Below are positions 15,710 through 23,159 of a DNA stretch of 64,000 nt, one piece after another; the first letter of the stretch is position 1; every line of letters starts with the position of its first letter. The translations under genes and the position numbers were made by a program. The notes under the pieces were generated by a model. That model was not told where the DNA came from. It worked only from the letters and a program-made list of their open reading frames with translations, and ran no database searches. Origin of the DNA: Marnyiella aurantia (GTDB lineage Bacteria > Bacteroidota > Bacteroidia > Flavobacteriales > Weeksellaceae); assembly GCF_014041915.1 (NCBI RefSeq), contig NZ_CP059472.1, forward strand, positions 2,294,001-2,358,000, written 5' to 3'.

Positions 15710-16570
15710 TTATCGTTTATTCTGTCCGGGATTTTGAAAAAATCTTTCGGCGTTTTTGTAAAGAACAGCATCTTTCTGTTCCTGGGAAAGAAAATCCAGG
15801 GCTTTAATACTGGCCAGACATTTCTCAATGTCACCATTATCCGACCCGAACATCAGGCGGTCTCCAAGTCCCGCATTGATCAGTCTTTTCATTATATAAC
15901 GGAAGTCTTCAGTTGGAAACAGATCCGGATTTGAAACAGCCGAAAGGTCCGCATAAAGGTTGCGGTAATAAGTCATGATGGCAATGGTATCATCCATAAA
16001 AGGGGCGCCGGCGTGCATGATCCAGACGTTCAGGTTGGGGAAATCCTGCAGCATAGGTTCCAGCAGCATAGGATTACCAAGGCTTACTTTGAAGTGCGGA
16101 CTTCCATGATTGGGACCGGCCAGACCGGAATGGATCCCAACGGGAAGGCCGTATTTCTGTGCCAGGGCATAGTAGGGGTAGAGCGTTTTGTCTGATGGCG
16201 CAATTCCGTAATACTGACTTAATACCTCACCTATAAAGTGAATCCTGTTTTCCCTGATCTGCTGCTCCACCCAACCGGGATCCGGAAAATCCTGACCGCT
16301 TTCATAGCATTTCTGGAGGCTGTAGGGCACTTTGCCGTTTGGGCAGGGAAGCATCAAACCTTTTAAGATCTGGATGCTGTCGTTGTTTTTATAATTTTCC
16401 TGCGCGGCCCACGACGTGCTGACTGCCGCCTTATAAACTCCCGCCTTCCTTAACTTTGAGGTCTGAATCTTAATGTCTCTGTCGCCATGAATATGGGTGT
16501 CAAAAACTTTCTGGGCCTTCATTTGCACCATATTAAGCAGTAGGAAAGCACTTAAACAGGTGATTTTCAT
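15710..16570 (-). CDS. Amidohydrolase family protein (exported)
   Basis: Metal-dependent hydrolase of 286 residues with a TIM-barrel pattern. It has a Sec signal peptide (cut near MKAQ, residue ~19), so it acts in the periplasm or outside. Visible motifs: DTHIHG (HxH metal ligands) just after the signal, GIHSGLAGPNHG, MHAGAPF and FGSDNGD (the late Asp). The layout is that of amidohydrolase-2/COG2159-like proteins. The substrate is unknown. Confidence 0.8.
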   Translation of the reverse strand: MKITCLSAFLLLNMVQMKAQKVFDTHIHGDRDIKIQTSKLRKAGVYKAAVSTSWAAQENYKNNDSIQILKGLMLPCPNGKVPYSLQKCYESGQDFPDPGWVEQQIRENRIHFIGEVLSQYYGIAPSDKTLYPYYALAQKYGLPVGIHSGLAGPNHGSPHFKVSLGNPMLLEPMLQDFPNLNVWIMHAGAPFMDDTIAIMTYYRNLYADLSAVSNPDLFPTEDFRYIMKRLINAGLGDRLMFGSDNGDIEKCLASIKALDFLSQEQKDAVLYKNAERFFQNPGQNKR

Positions 16571-16648
16571 AACCTTAATATTTACGTAAAGTTACGAAAT
16601 GAGTTATGCAAACACAATAACTGATAATCGCAGGGTGGCATTTGCAAT

Positions 16649-16793
16649 AAGCAGTCCTTGTAAAAACTGCTTTATGACGACAACTCCATAGACTGCCAAA
16701 AAACTACCGGAGGTGAGCCTGTCCAGAGCGCAGCGAAGGATCTAACGGGCTTTCATTGCTGGCTTTTCAACCCCAACGAAAGATTAGTTATTA
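16649..16793. repeat. Dispersed repeat, copy A (attC-like)
   Basis: The most diverged of three copies. It lies 21 bases past the stop of the membrane-protein ORF 16815-17513. The conserved core is 16707-16793, including ATCTAAC at 16740-16746 and GTTATTA near the other end. The inner stem has lost pairing by drift. The far end (16649-16672) is a hairpin of AAGCAGT and ACTGCTT as in copy C, with a weak T-run. The shared order in all copies is ORF stop, hairpin, then the terminator-like hairpin. Confidence 0.85.
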
Positions 16794-16814
16794 CCTGCCG
16801 CTGAATTACTTGTT

Positions 16815-17513
16815 TTATTTTTTAATTTGTCTCCTCTTTCTTCGATGAGTGTAAACCTGAAAAATAAAAAAGATAATAGGTGCCGATGATGAAATAATCC
16901 CCAAGATTGTTGATGAACTGGCTTTATCTTTTCCAGGCACAACAATAAGTACAGTTGGTACAGCAATAATGATTATCACAAAAAAAATAGCAATCACTAA
17001 ACCCAAAGTTGTTTCGTAAAAGGTTTTTCCAATGCGAATTGGTTGTTTTTTATCTCCCGGTTTAGTGTTGATTTCCTCAACTTTAGTTATGAAATCACGT
17101 AGAAAGTGGTTAAAGTCATCTGTATTGCTAGACTCATTATTGTGAAAAAAGGCAAAATTACTTCCATTTTTGAGGTTCAATTTAAACTTATCAAATTGCG
17201 AATTTGGTTGAAAAATATAACTTTCTATATCCATCCAATGTATATAGTCATCTTCTCTCGTTTGAAAAAGAAATTGCTTTATCCATTTTCTTTCCATACC
17301 CTTCTCATCCATAATAATCTCAATCTCAGCAGTAGAAGTAAATCTTGGTAAATAAAAAGCCAGAATAAAAATTGGTGCAAAAAGTGCCAAAAAAATCAAA
17401 AATGATACTCCTTTAGGAACCAAAAGAACTAAAGTAAAAATTCCAGATAACAATGTGATTAAAAATGTTACTGTATATAAAAATTGCGAGGTCTGAGTAA
17501 TATTATATTTCAT
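16815..17513 (-). CDS. Cassette ORF 3: membrane protein of unknown function
   Basis: Protein of 232 residues with two hydrophobic helices near the N terminus (about residues 15-35 and 38-60) and two near the C terminus (about 165-190 and 200-222), the ends being on the cytoplasmic side with a basic tail (HRRKRRQIKK). The middle part, ~100 residues, is soluble and resembles a PH/GRAM-like strand pattern only loosely. I do not recognise a family. The ATG at 17513 is preferred to 17537 since the longer form adds only a polar leader. The gene is AT-rich compared with its neighbours and is followed by repeat copy A, as the other two ORFs are followed by copies B and C. Confidence 0.65.
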   Translation of the reverse strand: MKYNITQTSQFLYTVTFLITLLSGIFTLVLLVPKGVSFLIFLALFAPIFILAFYLPRFTSTAEIEIIMDEKGMERKWIKQFLFQTREDDYIHWMDIESYIFQPNSQFDKFKLNLKNGSNFAFFHNNESSNTDDFNHFLRDFITKVEEINTKPGDKKQPIRIGKTFYETTLGLVIAIFFVIIIIAVPTVLIVVPGKDKASSSTILGIISSSAPIIFFIFQVYTHRRKRRQIKK

Positions 17514-17537
17514 TCTAATGATATCCTGACATTCCAT

Positions 17538-17891
17538 TACAGTGGCAGGTAACAGTTGGGTGTTTCTCTTGTCGGGGCTTATTATTACTGGTCTTTGTTA
17601 ATATAACAAAAAGAACAACTCGCGAAATCCTTATGATGTAAACGTCAACCACGCTAGTAGAAATTCCTTGTTGAACTAAACCTGCGGTAGCTTTACTCCT
17701 CTCTGTTTTATTAATTTGGCAAAACAGCAATAAAATCTTTAAAAGCCTACAAAAAAAAGTCTCCGCAGGAGTTAGGGGTAAACAAATTTCTGAAGCGCGC
17801 CAGTAGCGAAGTTAGTTGTTTTGGTGAATTGCTGCAAAGCTTTATTACGAATGTCAAAAAACTAATTCAGGGTGCAAGCCACCAACAAAAA
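17538..17891. other. Gene-poor stretch between repeat B and cassette ORF 3
   Basis: About 350 bases without a gene I can support. A 71-codon minus-strand ORF (17515-17730) overlaps the start of the membrane-protein ORF in another frame; it has no signal or domain that I recognise. The stretch is the 5' part of the third cassette, so promoters or a decayed gene may be here. I see no TAnnTTTG box close to the ATG. Confidence 0.4.
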
Positions 17892-18065
17892 AAGTAGTCC
17901 TTCTAAATTGTGTATCTAAATTCCTAAAACGACTGCTCAATAGACTGCTTAAATTCAGCTGAAAAGCTTCCGAAGGTGAGCTTGTCCAGAGCGCAGCGAA
18001 GGATCTAACAGGCTTTCATTGTTGGCTTTTCAAGCCCAACGAAAGCTTAGTTATTAGCAGAAGTT
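17892..18065. repeat. Dispersed repeat, copy B (attC-like)
   Basis: Second copy, ~174 bp, ending 11 bases past the stop of the HEPN-like ORF. The core 17967-18064 is nearly identical to copy C, including the hairpin with ATCTAAC, GTTGGCTT/AAGCCCAAC and GTTATTAG. The outer part shares TGTATCTAAATTCCTAAAACGA with copy C. The terminator-like hairpin at the far end is degenerate here (GTAGTCC, no matching arm). Confidence 0.9.
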
Positions 18066-18076
18066 ATATTTAAATA

Positions 18077-18742
18077 TTAAATTGTTGAAATAAAATTCAC
18101 TACTCCTTGATACATCAAATTGACTTCATCTCTGCTATATACATTATAATGACCATGAGCGGCATTATTTCTTAAGTCAAGCCAACTTGTAATACTTTTA
18201 TTTGTTAATGAATTATAAATGTTTGCTTTATAGAGTTCTGCATTTAATAGATTTGCTTTTTTAGGTATCTCTTTTCCATCTCTAATTGATGATATTTCTA
18301 TTGAATTATTAATGGATAATTGTCTTAATTGTTCTTCAAGTGTGGATCCTATCATTACAGCCGCAGCATCTTTGTAACCCTCTTCTAGTAAATATTTACT
18401 CATTTCAAGAAAATCAGAAAATAATTCTGCTGTTACTAATTGTTTTAAATTATAAAGCCATCCGTTTTCAATTTCGAATTTTATTGAGCTTAATATACTC
18501 AATGATTCATCAACATTAAATTTATATGTTCCATTTGCAGCTTCCTCAAATTCTTTAAAATAAAGATGATTTTCACCATATAAATTTTTTATAAAAGATA
18601 AGGACAAAGTTTTAAATCCAACAAAACTACCATCCTTAATAAATCCTATTGAATAAGGTTCATCATATGTTAAATTGTCATAAAGTGAATTTCCAAATTC
18701 TATTAATGTCGTGATTCGGTCTTGTAGTTCTATGTTTGTCAT
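18077..18742 (-). CDS. Cassette ORF 2: HEPN-like protein
   Basis: Cytoplasmic, all-helical-looking protein of 221 residues. The C-terminal ~90 residues have the pattern of a HEPN-type domain: a helix YKDAAAVMIGSTLEEQLRQL followed at the end by WLDLRNNAAHGHY, with R-N-N-A-A-H matching the R-x4-6-H motif of HEPN ribonucleases and the common RN..AHG form. The N-terminal half has no recognised domain. HEPN proteins often act as RNase toxins or in phage defence, and a cassette location fits that, but this is inference; many HEPN-like C-terminal domains are non-catalytic. No antitoxin-like partner is evident apart from a doubtful 26-codon ORF upstream. Confidence 0.65.
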   Translation of the reverse strand: MTNIELQDRITTLIEFGNSLYDNLTYDEPYSIGFIKDGSFVGFKTLSLSFIKNLYGENHLYFKEFEEAANGTYKFNVDESLSILSSIKFEIENGWLYNLKQLVTAELFSDFLEMSKYLLEEGYKDAAAVMIGSTLEEQLRQLSINNSIEISSIRDGKEIPKKANLLNAELYKANIYNSLTNKSITSWLDLRNNAAHGHYNVYSRDEVNLMYQGVVNFISTI

Positions 18743-18929
18743 ATTATTCTGACTAACATTAAATTAGTATGTTGATAATCAGATAGATGTAATTTCAGTA
18801 TCTTTGTCAGTCAGACCAAATTTAGTGATTTGTTTCTGTATTCTTTTCGCTGCGGCCATTTTTCATTTTTTTTTCCGGACACAGCTTTAGCAGGCGGGCA
18901 AAAGCGGGTCAGTTAAAGATACCACAAAA
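18743..18929. other. Leader region of the HEPN-like cassette
   Basis: Stretch between repeat C and the HEPN-like ORF. It contains a minus-strand ORF of 26 codons (18779-18859) starting ATG-GCC-GCA and rich in Lys and Thr, ending 37 bases before the HEPN-like ATG. It could be a small protein or a chance ORF. I see no clear TAnnTTTG box. Confidence 0.3.
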
Positions 18930-19110
18930 AAGCAGTCCTTCTAAAAAACTGCTTTGTATCTAAATTCCTAAAACGAAAACACCTTAGACTGCTGAAATTC
19001 CGCTGAAAAAAGCTTCCGAAGGTGAGCCTGTCCAGAGCGCAGCGAAGGATCTAACGGGCTTTCATTGTTGGCTTTTCAAGCCCAACGAAAGCTTAGTTAT
19101 TAGCAGAAGT
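18930..19110. repeat. Dispersed repeat, copy C (attC-like)
   Basis: The best-preserved copy, ~181 bp, starting directly after the stop codon of ORF 19111-19530. Reading on the minus strand: TAATAAC, then CTTTC, GTTGGGCTT, a GAA loop, AAGCCAAC, an AAT bulge, GAAAG and GTTAGAT (19103-19049). This folds into a hairpin with unpaired bases, as attC sites do, and GTTAGAT fits the GTTRRRY R' box. The opposite box fits only at AAC. The far end (18930-18954) is a 7 bp stem with a T-run, a good minus-strand terminator. Confidence 0.9.
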
Positions 19111-19530
19111 TTATCTTGAAATTATTGTTCTGTTAGAAATATTTTCATCATAGTTTTTTACGAATAATTCAATTTTACTTTCATCAAGCTTTCCATTTTC
19201 AGTTATTACTTCATTTTTTACTAATAACTTAATCGCGTCTATAATATTACCTCTTACATCAGCATTGGTGCCTGAAGTAATAAACTTGATTTGAACATAA
19301 TCATCTAAATGTTCCCTAGGGGTACCGCCATTATTATCGATAAGCACTATTATTCTTTTATGAGGTTCTATTTCATATAAATCATAATTTGTTGCGCCAA
19401 AAGTACCTCCTATTTCATAATCTAAGATTTCCTTTTTGTCAAAGAAAACTTTATTTTTTTTGAAATTTACACGCTGACTAAACAGTGTGATACTCGAAAA
19501 GACCAATAAACTTGTAATTATTTGTTTCAT
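19111..19530 (-). CDS. Cassette ORF 1: exported protein of unknown function
   Basis: Protein of 139 residues with a Sec signal peptide (cut near LFSQ, residue ~18), so periplasmic or secreted. The mature part is strand-rich with HKRIIVLIDNNGG and a Lys/Asp-rich C terminus (ESKIELFVKNYDENI). No family recognised. The ATG at 19530 is used; a TTG two codons upstream is possible. The stop codon abuts repeat copy C without a gap. It is the first of the three repeat-bounded ORFs in the direction of transcription, and AT-rich. Confidence 0.6.
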   Translation of the reverse strand: MKQIITSLLVFSSITLFSQRVNFKKNKVFFDKKEILDYEIGGTFGATNYDLYEIEPHKRIIVLIDNNGGTPREHLDDYVQIKFITSGTNADVRGNIIDAIKLLVKNEVITENGKLDESKIELFVKNYDENISNRTIISR

Positions 19531-19536
19531 AATCAA

Positions 19537-19836
19537 AAGTGGTTTTAATATATATTGTTTTAAATCTCTGCTATTTTGTATATATGTATCTTAACGTGAT
19601 ACTTATCAATCCGATCTTGAAGGCATATCACAAATTTGATACTTATCTGCTAATTCAAATATAATTTAATTTTGTTTTTAAGTCATCAAATGGACATGTA
19701 ATCTGTTGCAAACTTTTGGTGCTTAAATGAGAGTACTGTCCGTTCAACCACAACCTTCCCGGTTTAAAGTTAGACCGTTTTAAATCGTCCATATTATCTG
19801 GTGTTTTCAGGTTGCACTTTTTTGCTTTAAGTAAGT
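19537..19836. other. AT-rich spacer with operator-like repeats
   Basis: About 300 bases between the first cassette ORF and the 394-residue gene. An 11 bp direct repeat, TGATACTTATC, occurs at 19597-19607 and 19637-19647, exactly 40 bp apart; the first copy extends to the inverted repeat TGATA-CT-TATCA. Its place 67 bases and more before the cassette ORF suggests an operator pair. No copy of the cassette repeat, no attI-like site and no integrase remnant is visible here. Confidence 0.4.
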
Positions 19837-21021
19837 TTATGCTTCTCCAAAAAACGCCGTGCTCGCGCCAATCCAGATAGCGTCTTTTTTATTGAAATCT
19901 ACGTTTACCATATCGGCTTTGGTCATGCGCACCAGGTGCTCCATAAGTTGGGGGCGGTCTTCGCCTTCGTGCCAGATGTAAAGCAGGCGGATTTCGGCTT
20001 TGGCAAAATCGCCGTTGATGTCTTTGAAAAGGGGTGCATAATTTACCTTTCGCTGTAGTATGTAATTCTCCGGGTCGGTGATTTCAGTAAGGATTTCCGG
20101 TGTGGGGTTCAGGTTAACTCCGGCGCCGGCAAATGAAAAGAGCGGCTTCAGTACAAAGTCTGAAAGGTTTTCGGTTCCCGGGTAATCATTCAGGAAGTAG
20201 CTTTTGGGTGCGTATTCGTGGTTGAGTTTTGGCAGCAGGAACTTAGAAATCTTAAAGAACCAGTTGGGGTGGGTAATCCATTTTACATCAACATCATCAC
20301 GGAAGTCAAATTCAGTAACCAAATTTTCCATACGGTCCAGTTCGTCGAAGATTACACGGTTATAAATCCGCTTAATCTGAACAAGCCGCCCGTCTTTTTC
20401 GTAAAACAGTTCGCGGCCTTTTTTCTTTACTTCAGTAAGGCACACGGGCCTGATGCCCAGCTTTTTTTCGGTGATGTAAAAATCGATATTGGTTTTCTGC
20501 TCATGCGGGTGGATTTCCAGCAGGACCACGTTCTCAGGATTTTCACCTCCAATTAACAGTTTACTGAGTTCGCTGTAATACTCCTCATCAGTCATTTCGG
20601 GTTTTAATTCATTCAGGAATGGATAGACTTCACAAAGCGTGTTCTGCAGTTCGCGCTGGAAACCATAAAGGGTAGGGAAGGCCTGAAGTTCGATAAGCTG
20701 TGGCTCCACGTCGCCCTGACTATTTTGGCAGATACCAAAGTCAATGGTGAAAAAATGCGGCTGAGCGGTATCGCTAGGTACGTGATACTGTTCAGGAACA
20801 GCTTTGCCTAGTTCGGCTTCAGACATATTTTTAATCTGCGTGATAATACTGTCGCACGCCAACTGCAGTTTAGACCGGAATTCTTCCGTCAGGAAAACGG
20901 GACTCTCGGAAACCCGGAACGGAGGTTTTATGCCGCCTTTTTCTGCAAGACTTTCTATAACCTGATTGTATTTTTCCGCATTGAATTCCCTGTTGAACTG
21001 TTCTCTGTATTTTGCGATCAT
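19837..21021 (-). CDS. Divergent ATP-grasp-like protein
   Basis: Cytoplasmic protein of 394 residues, common in Bacteroidota but with no named function that I know. Features like the ATP-grasp/glutathionylspermidine-synthase group: IELQAFPTLYGFQ around residue 110, a conserved KRIYNRVIFDEL segment, and a Gly-rich nucleotide-binding stretch VLKPLFSFAGAGVNL near residue 290, followed by ILQRKV (an ATP-grasp-type strand). It may ligate a carboxylate with an amine. It lies downstream of the amidotransferase gene but behind a strong terminator (21077-21094), so it may have its own promoter; a near-match -7 box TATATTTA precedes it. Family call is tentative. Confidence 0.6.
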   Translation of the reverse strand: MIAKYREQFNREFNAEKYNQVIESLAEKGGIKPPFRVSESPVFLTEEFRSKLQLACDSIITQIKNMSEAELGKAVPEQYHVPSDTAQPHFFTIDFGICQNSQGDVEPQLIELQAFPTLYGFQRELQNTLCEVYPFLNELKPEMTDEEYYSELSKLLIGGENPENVVLLEIHPHEQKTNIDFYITEKKLGIRPVCLTEVKKKGRELFYEKDGRLVQIKRIYNRVIFDELDRMENLVTEFDFRDDVDVKWITHPNWFFKISKFLLPKLNHEYAPKSYFLNDYPGTENLSDFVLKPLFSFAGAGVNLNPTPEILTEITDPENYILQRKVNYAPLFKDINGDFAKAEIRLLYIWHEGEDRPQLMEHLVRMTKADMVNVDFNKKDAIWIGASTAFFGEA

Positions 21022-21076
21022 CCTTTGTGTTTTTGGTACTTAAATATATGGATTTTTAGCTTTCCGAATAAAAAAA

Positions 21077-21094
21077 ACCGGCTTAAAAGCCGGT
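21077..21094 (-). terminator. Terminator between amidotransferase and ATP-grasp-like genes
   Basis: On the minus strand ACCGGCT pairs with AGCCGGT around a 4-base loop and is followed by eight T. It is a strong intrinsic terminator 15 bases past the amidotransferase stop, so the last gene of the cluster is at least partly uncoupled. Confidence 0.8.
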
Positions 21095-21108
21095 CATTTT
21101 CAGTGGGT

Positions 21109-21939
21109 TTACGCAGGAGTGAGGTCGCGAACGATTTCCCTGGCAGCATGCTGCAGAAACCGCGGCAAAATCTGGGCCTGGGTGAGCAGGATTTTATCGG
21201 GATCGTTCATGCGGTCCACAGTTTCCAGGTACTTTTCCATACCGTAACTTTCAATCATGGCCTCGCGGTTCTGGGCTATTTCCAGACTTTTAATCATTCC
21301 TTCAGGATCTGCTTCGGGATGAAACTGCGTTCCGAAAATCTCATCAGAAAAGCGGATGGCCATTACGGCACGTTCCAGATGGATGTGCGGCCGCACTTTC
21401 TCCAGGGCCACAATCCTCATTCCTAACTCTTCCATTTTGCGGAGGTTGGGTTCTATAAACTGATAAGCGCGGCTGTCCACTCCATAGAAAGGTTCCGGGA
21501 GTCCTTTCAGCAGGAAATCCTCTTCACCCTGATAATTTTTATGAATTGGCATCACCCCGAAAGAATAGGATTTTCGCTTACAGATATTACCAAGCTTCCA
21601 GTGAATACTGGCCAACTGGAAAGAGTGGCAGATCAGAAAAAGGAATTTGCGCTCTGTATTGTTTTTATTGTGGTCCCAAACTTCGTTCAGAAAATCTGCA
21701 TAAGGCTGTTCCCAGGCATGTCCTTGCCTGTACGGATCGCCCGGCCCACCGGAGGAGATAAAGATGTCGAAATCCTGTACCCGCGGCATCTCATTGTTAT
21801 AGCGGACATCAAAAACCTCAATTTCTACATCTTCATCTGAGTTCTGTTTGAAAGTGTCGGCAATCTCTTTAATATTCCGCATTCCCTGGTTTGCGTGGTT
21901 GTTATTCATGTCTAGCAGGGCCAGTCTTATCTTTTTCAT
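21109..21939 (-). CDS. Class I glutamine amidotransferase
   Basis: Cytoplasmic protein of 276 residues with the class I glutamine amidotransferase pattern: ISSGGPGDP (oxyanion strand), nucleophile Cys in FLICHSFQLAS, and the His-x-Glu pair in QFHPEADPEG. The usual G-x-C-x-G-x-Q elbow is changed to I-C-H-S-F-Q, so the Gly after Cys-His is Ser; activity as glutaminase or peptidase-like hydrolase is possible. It would supply ammonia to, or hydrolyse a product of, the neighbouring ligases. It sits 34 bp after the GCS2 ligase gene. Confidence 0.85.
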   Translation of the reverse strand: MKKIRLALLDMNNNHANQGMRNIKEIADTFKQNSDEDVEIEVFDVRYNNEMPRVQDFDIFISSGGPGDPYRQGHAWEQPYADFLNEVWDHNKNNTERKFLFLICHSFQLASIHWKLGNICKRKSYSFGVMPIHKNYQGEEDFLLKGLPEPFYGVDSRAYQFIEPNLRKMEELGMRIVALEKVRPHIHLERAVMAIRFSDEIFGTQFHPEADPEGMIKSLEIAQNREAMIESYGMEKYLETVDRMNDPDKILLTQAQILPRFLQHAAREIVRDLTPA

Positions 21940-21973
21940 AGGGGTGCAATTATTAGAACCTGCAAAATTACGC

Positions 21974-23101
21974 TTATATAATTAATTGAGGGTCATTGTG
22001 ATGCGTAATTCCATATTCGGTTTCGGCAATCATATAATCCACCACGGCTTTCAGGCATCCGGTTTCTTCATAAACCTGCAGCTGGCGGTCGGCGCCGGTG
22101 CCGTTCTTCATAATTTCCCAGGCATATTCCACTTCCGCGCGGCAGCCAAGTTCATCTACCACATCGTCAATGAATTCCAATAATTCCTTAAGCAAATCTA
22201 CATATGGTACGCTTGTTTCTTTGCCGAAATCAATCAGGTGCGCATGGATGCCTTCCTTGGATGCACGCCATTTATTTTCGGTAAGAAGCAGTCGGCGGTA
22301 GCTGCGGAAACTCATGTTCTGTTGGTGAAGTTTGTAGATCTTGGCCACCAGGCACTGCATAATGGCGGCCAGGCAAACGGTTTCCTCAATTCGCATCGGC
22401 ATATCGCAAATCCTGAATTCAATGGTAGGGTAGAACGGATGAACGCGCAGATCCCACCATATTTTCTTGGCATTGTCTATGGTGCCGGTCTTGATCATCA
22501 GGTTTATGTAAGCGTCAAATTCGGCAACGCAGCTGAAATAACTGGGTATTCCGGTGCGCGGGAATTTAACAAAAACATGCTGGCGGTAGGACTTGAACCC
22601 TGTCTTGCTGCCCACCCAGAAGGGCGAGTTGGTAGAAAGCGCATACACGTGAGGCAGGAAATACCGCATGATGTTCTGGATCCGTATGCCCTCTTCCCGG
22701 TCCGGAATGCCTATATGAACGTGAAGTCCGAAGATAAGGTTGGAGCGCGCAACATCTCCGAGGTCGCTCACTATTTTGTCATACCGTTCGGCTTTGGTGA
22801 TCGGGTTGTCTTCCCACCTGGAAAAGGGATGGGTGCCGCCACCCGCAACGCGCAGGTTATTTTCGTGGGCCACCTTTATAAGCCGTTTGCGGAGATCGGT
22901 AAGTTCGGCCTTCACTTCCTGAATATTATTGCAGATGCCGGTTTCCATTTCCACCACGCTTTCGTGCATCTCGTGTTTCAGATGCTCCTCGAGTGTGGCT
23001 TTTCCGCCCTCGATTATTTTGGATACGTGTGAGACCAGGTCGCGGGTTTCGGCGTCAATGATCTGGTATTCCTCTTCGACGCCAATCGTAAATTTATGCA
23101 T
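21974..23101 (-). CDS. GCS2-family carboxylate-amine ligase (YbdK-like)
   Basis: Cytoplasmic ATP-dependent ligase of 375 residues from the glutamate-cysteine ligase family 2. Motifs: FTIGVEEEYQIID at the N terminus (acidic metal-binding residues), GGGTHPFSRW near residue 85, FGLHVHIGIPDRE and VHPFYPTIEFRICDMP (the catalytic His/Glu/Arg segments). YbdK-type enzymes make gamma-glutamyl amides or dipeptides. In this cluster it probably joins an amino group to a glutamyl-type carboxylate; the true substrates are unknown. It lies 58 bp after the 319-residue ATP-grasp gene. Confidence 0.9.
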   Translation of the reverse strand: MHKFTIGVEEEYQIIDAETRDLVSHVSKIIEGGKATLEEHLKHEMHESVVEMETGICNNIQEVKAELTDLRKRLIKVAHENNLRVAGGGTHPFSRWEDNPITKAERYDKIVSDLGDVARSNLIFGLHVHIGIPDREEGIRIQNIMRYFLPHVYALSTNSPFWVGSKTGFKSYRQHVFVKFPRTGIPSYFSCVAEFDAYINLMIKTGTIDNAKKIWWDLRVHPFYPTIEFRICDMPMRIEETVCLAAIMQCLVAKIYKLHQQNMSFRSYRRLLLTENKWRASKEGIHAHLIDFGKETSVPYVDLLKELLEFIDDVVDELGCRAEVEYAWEIMKNGTGADRQLQVYEETGCLKAVVDYMIAETEYGITHHNDPQLII

Positions 23102-23159
23102 GATTTGTGTTTTTTGTGATGCTTTAGACTGATTTCACCGAAAGTCGGGATCAGCCGGA

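Noticed and set aside
17515-17730. 71-codon minus-strand ORF upstream of cassette ORF 3
   Set aside because: Overlaps the start of the longer ORF, has no signal or domain, and I cannot show conservation. Kept only as part of the described spacer.
19111-19530. Cassette ORF 1 as an ordinary chromosomal gene
   Set aside because: Considered, but its stop codon abuts repeat copy C in the same way as the other two ORFs, and its base composition fits the island.
22238-23032. 264-codon antisense open frame in the GCS2 gene
   Set aside because: Complement of a conserved ligase; its protein has no recognisable domain.
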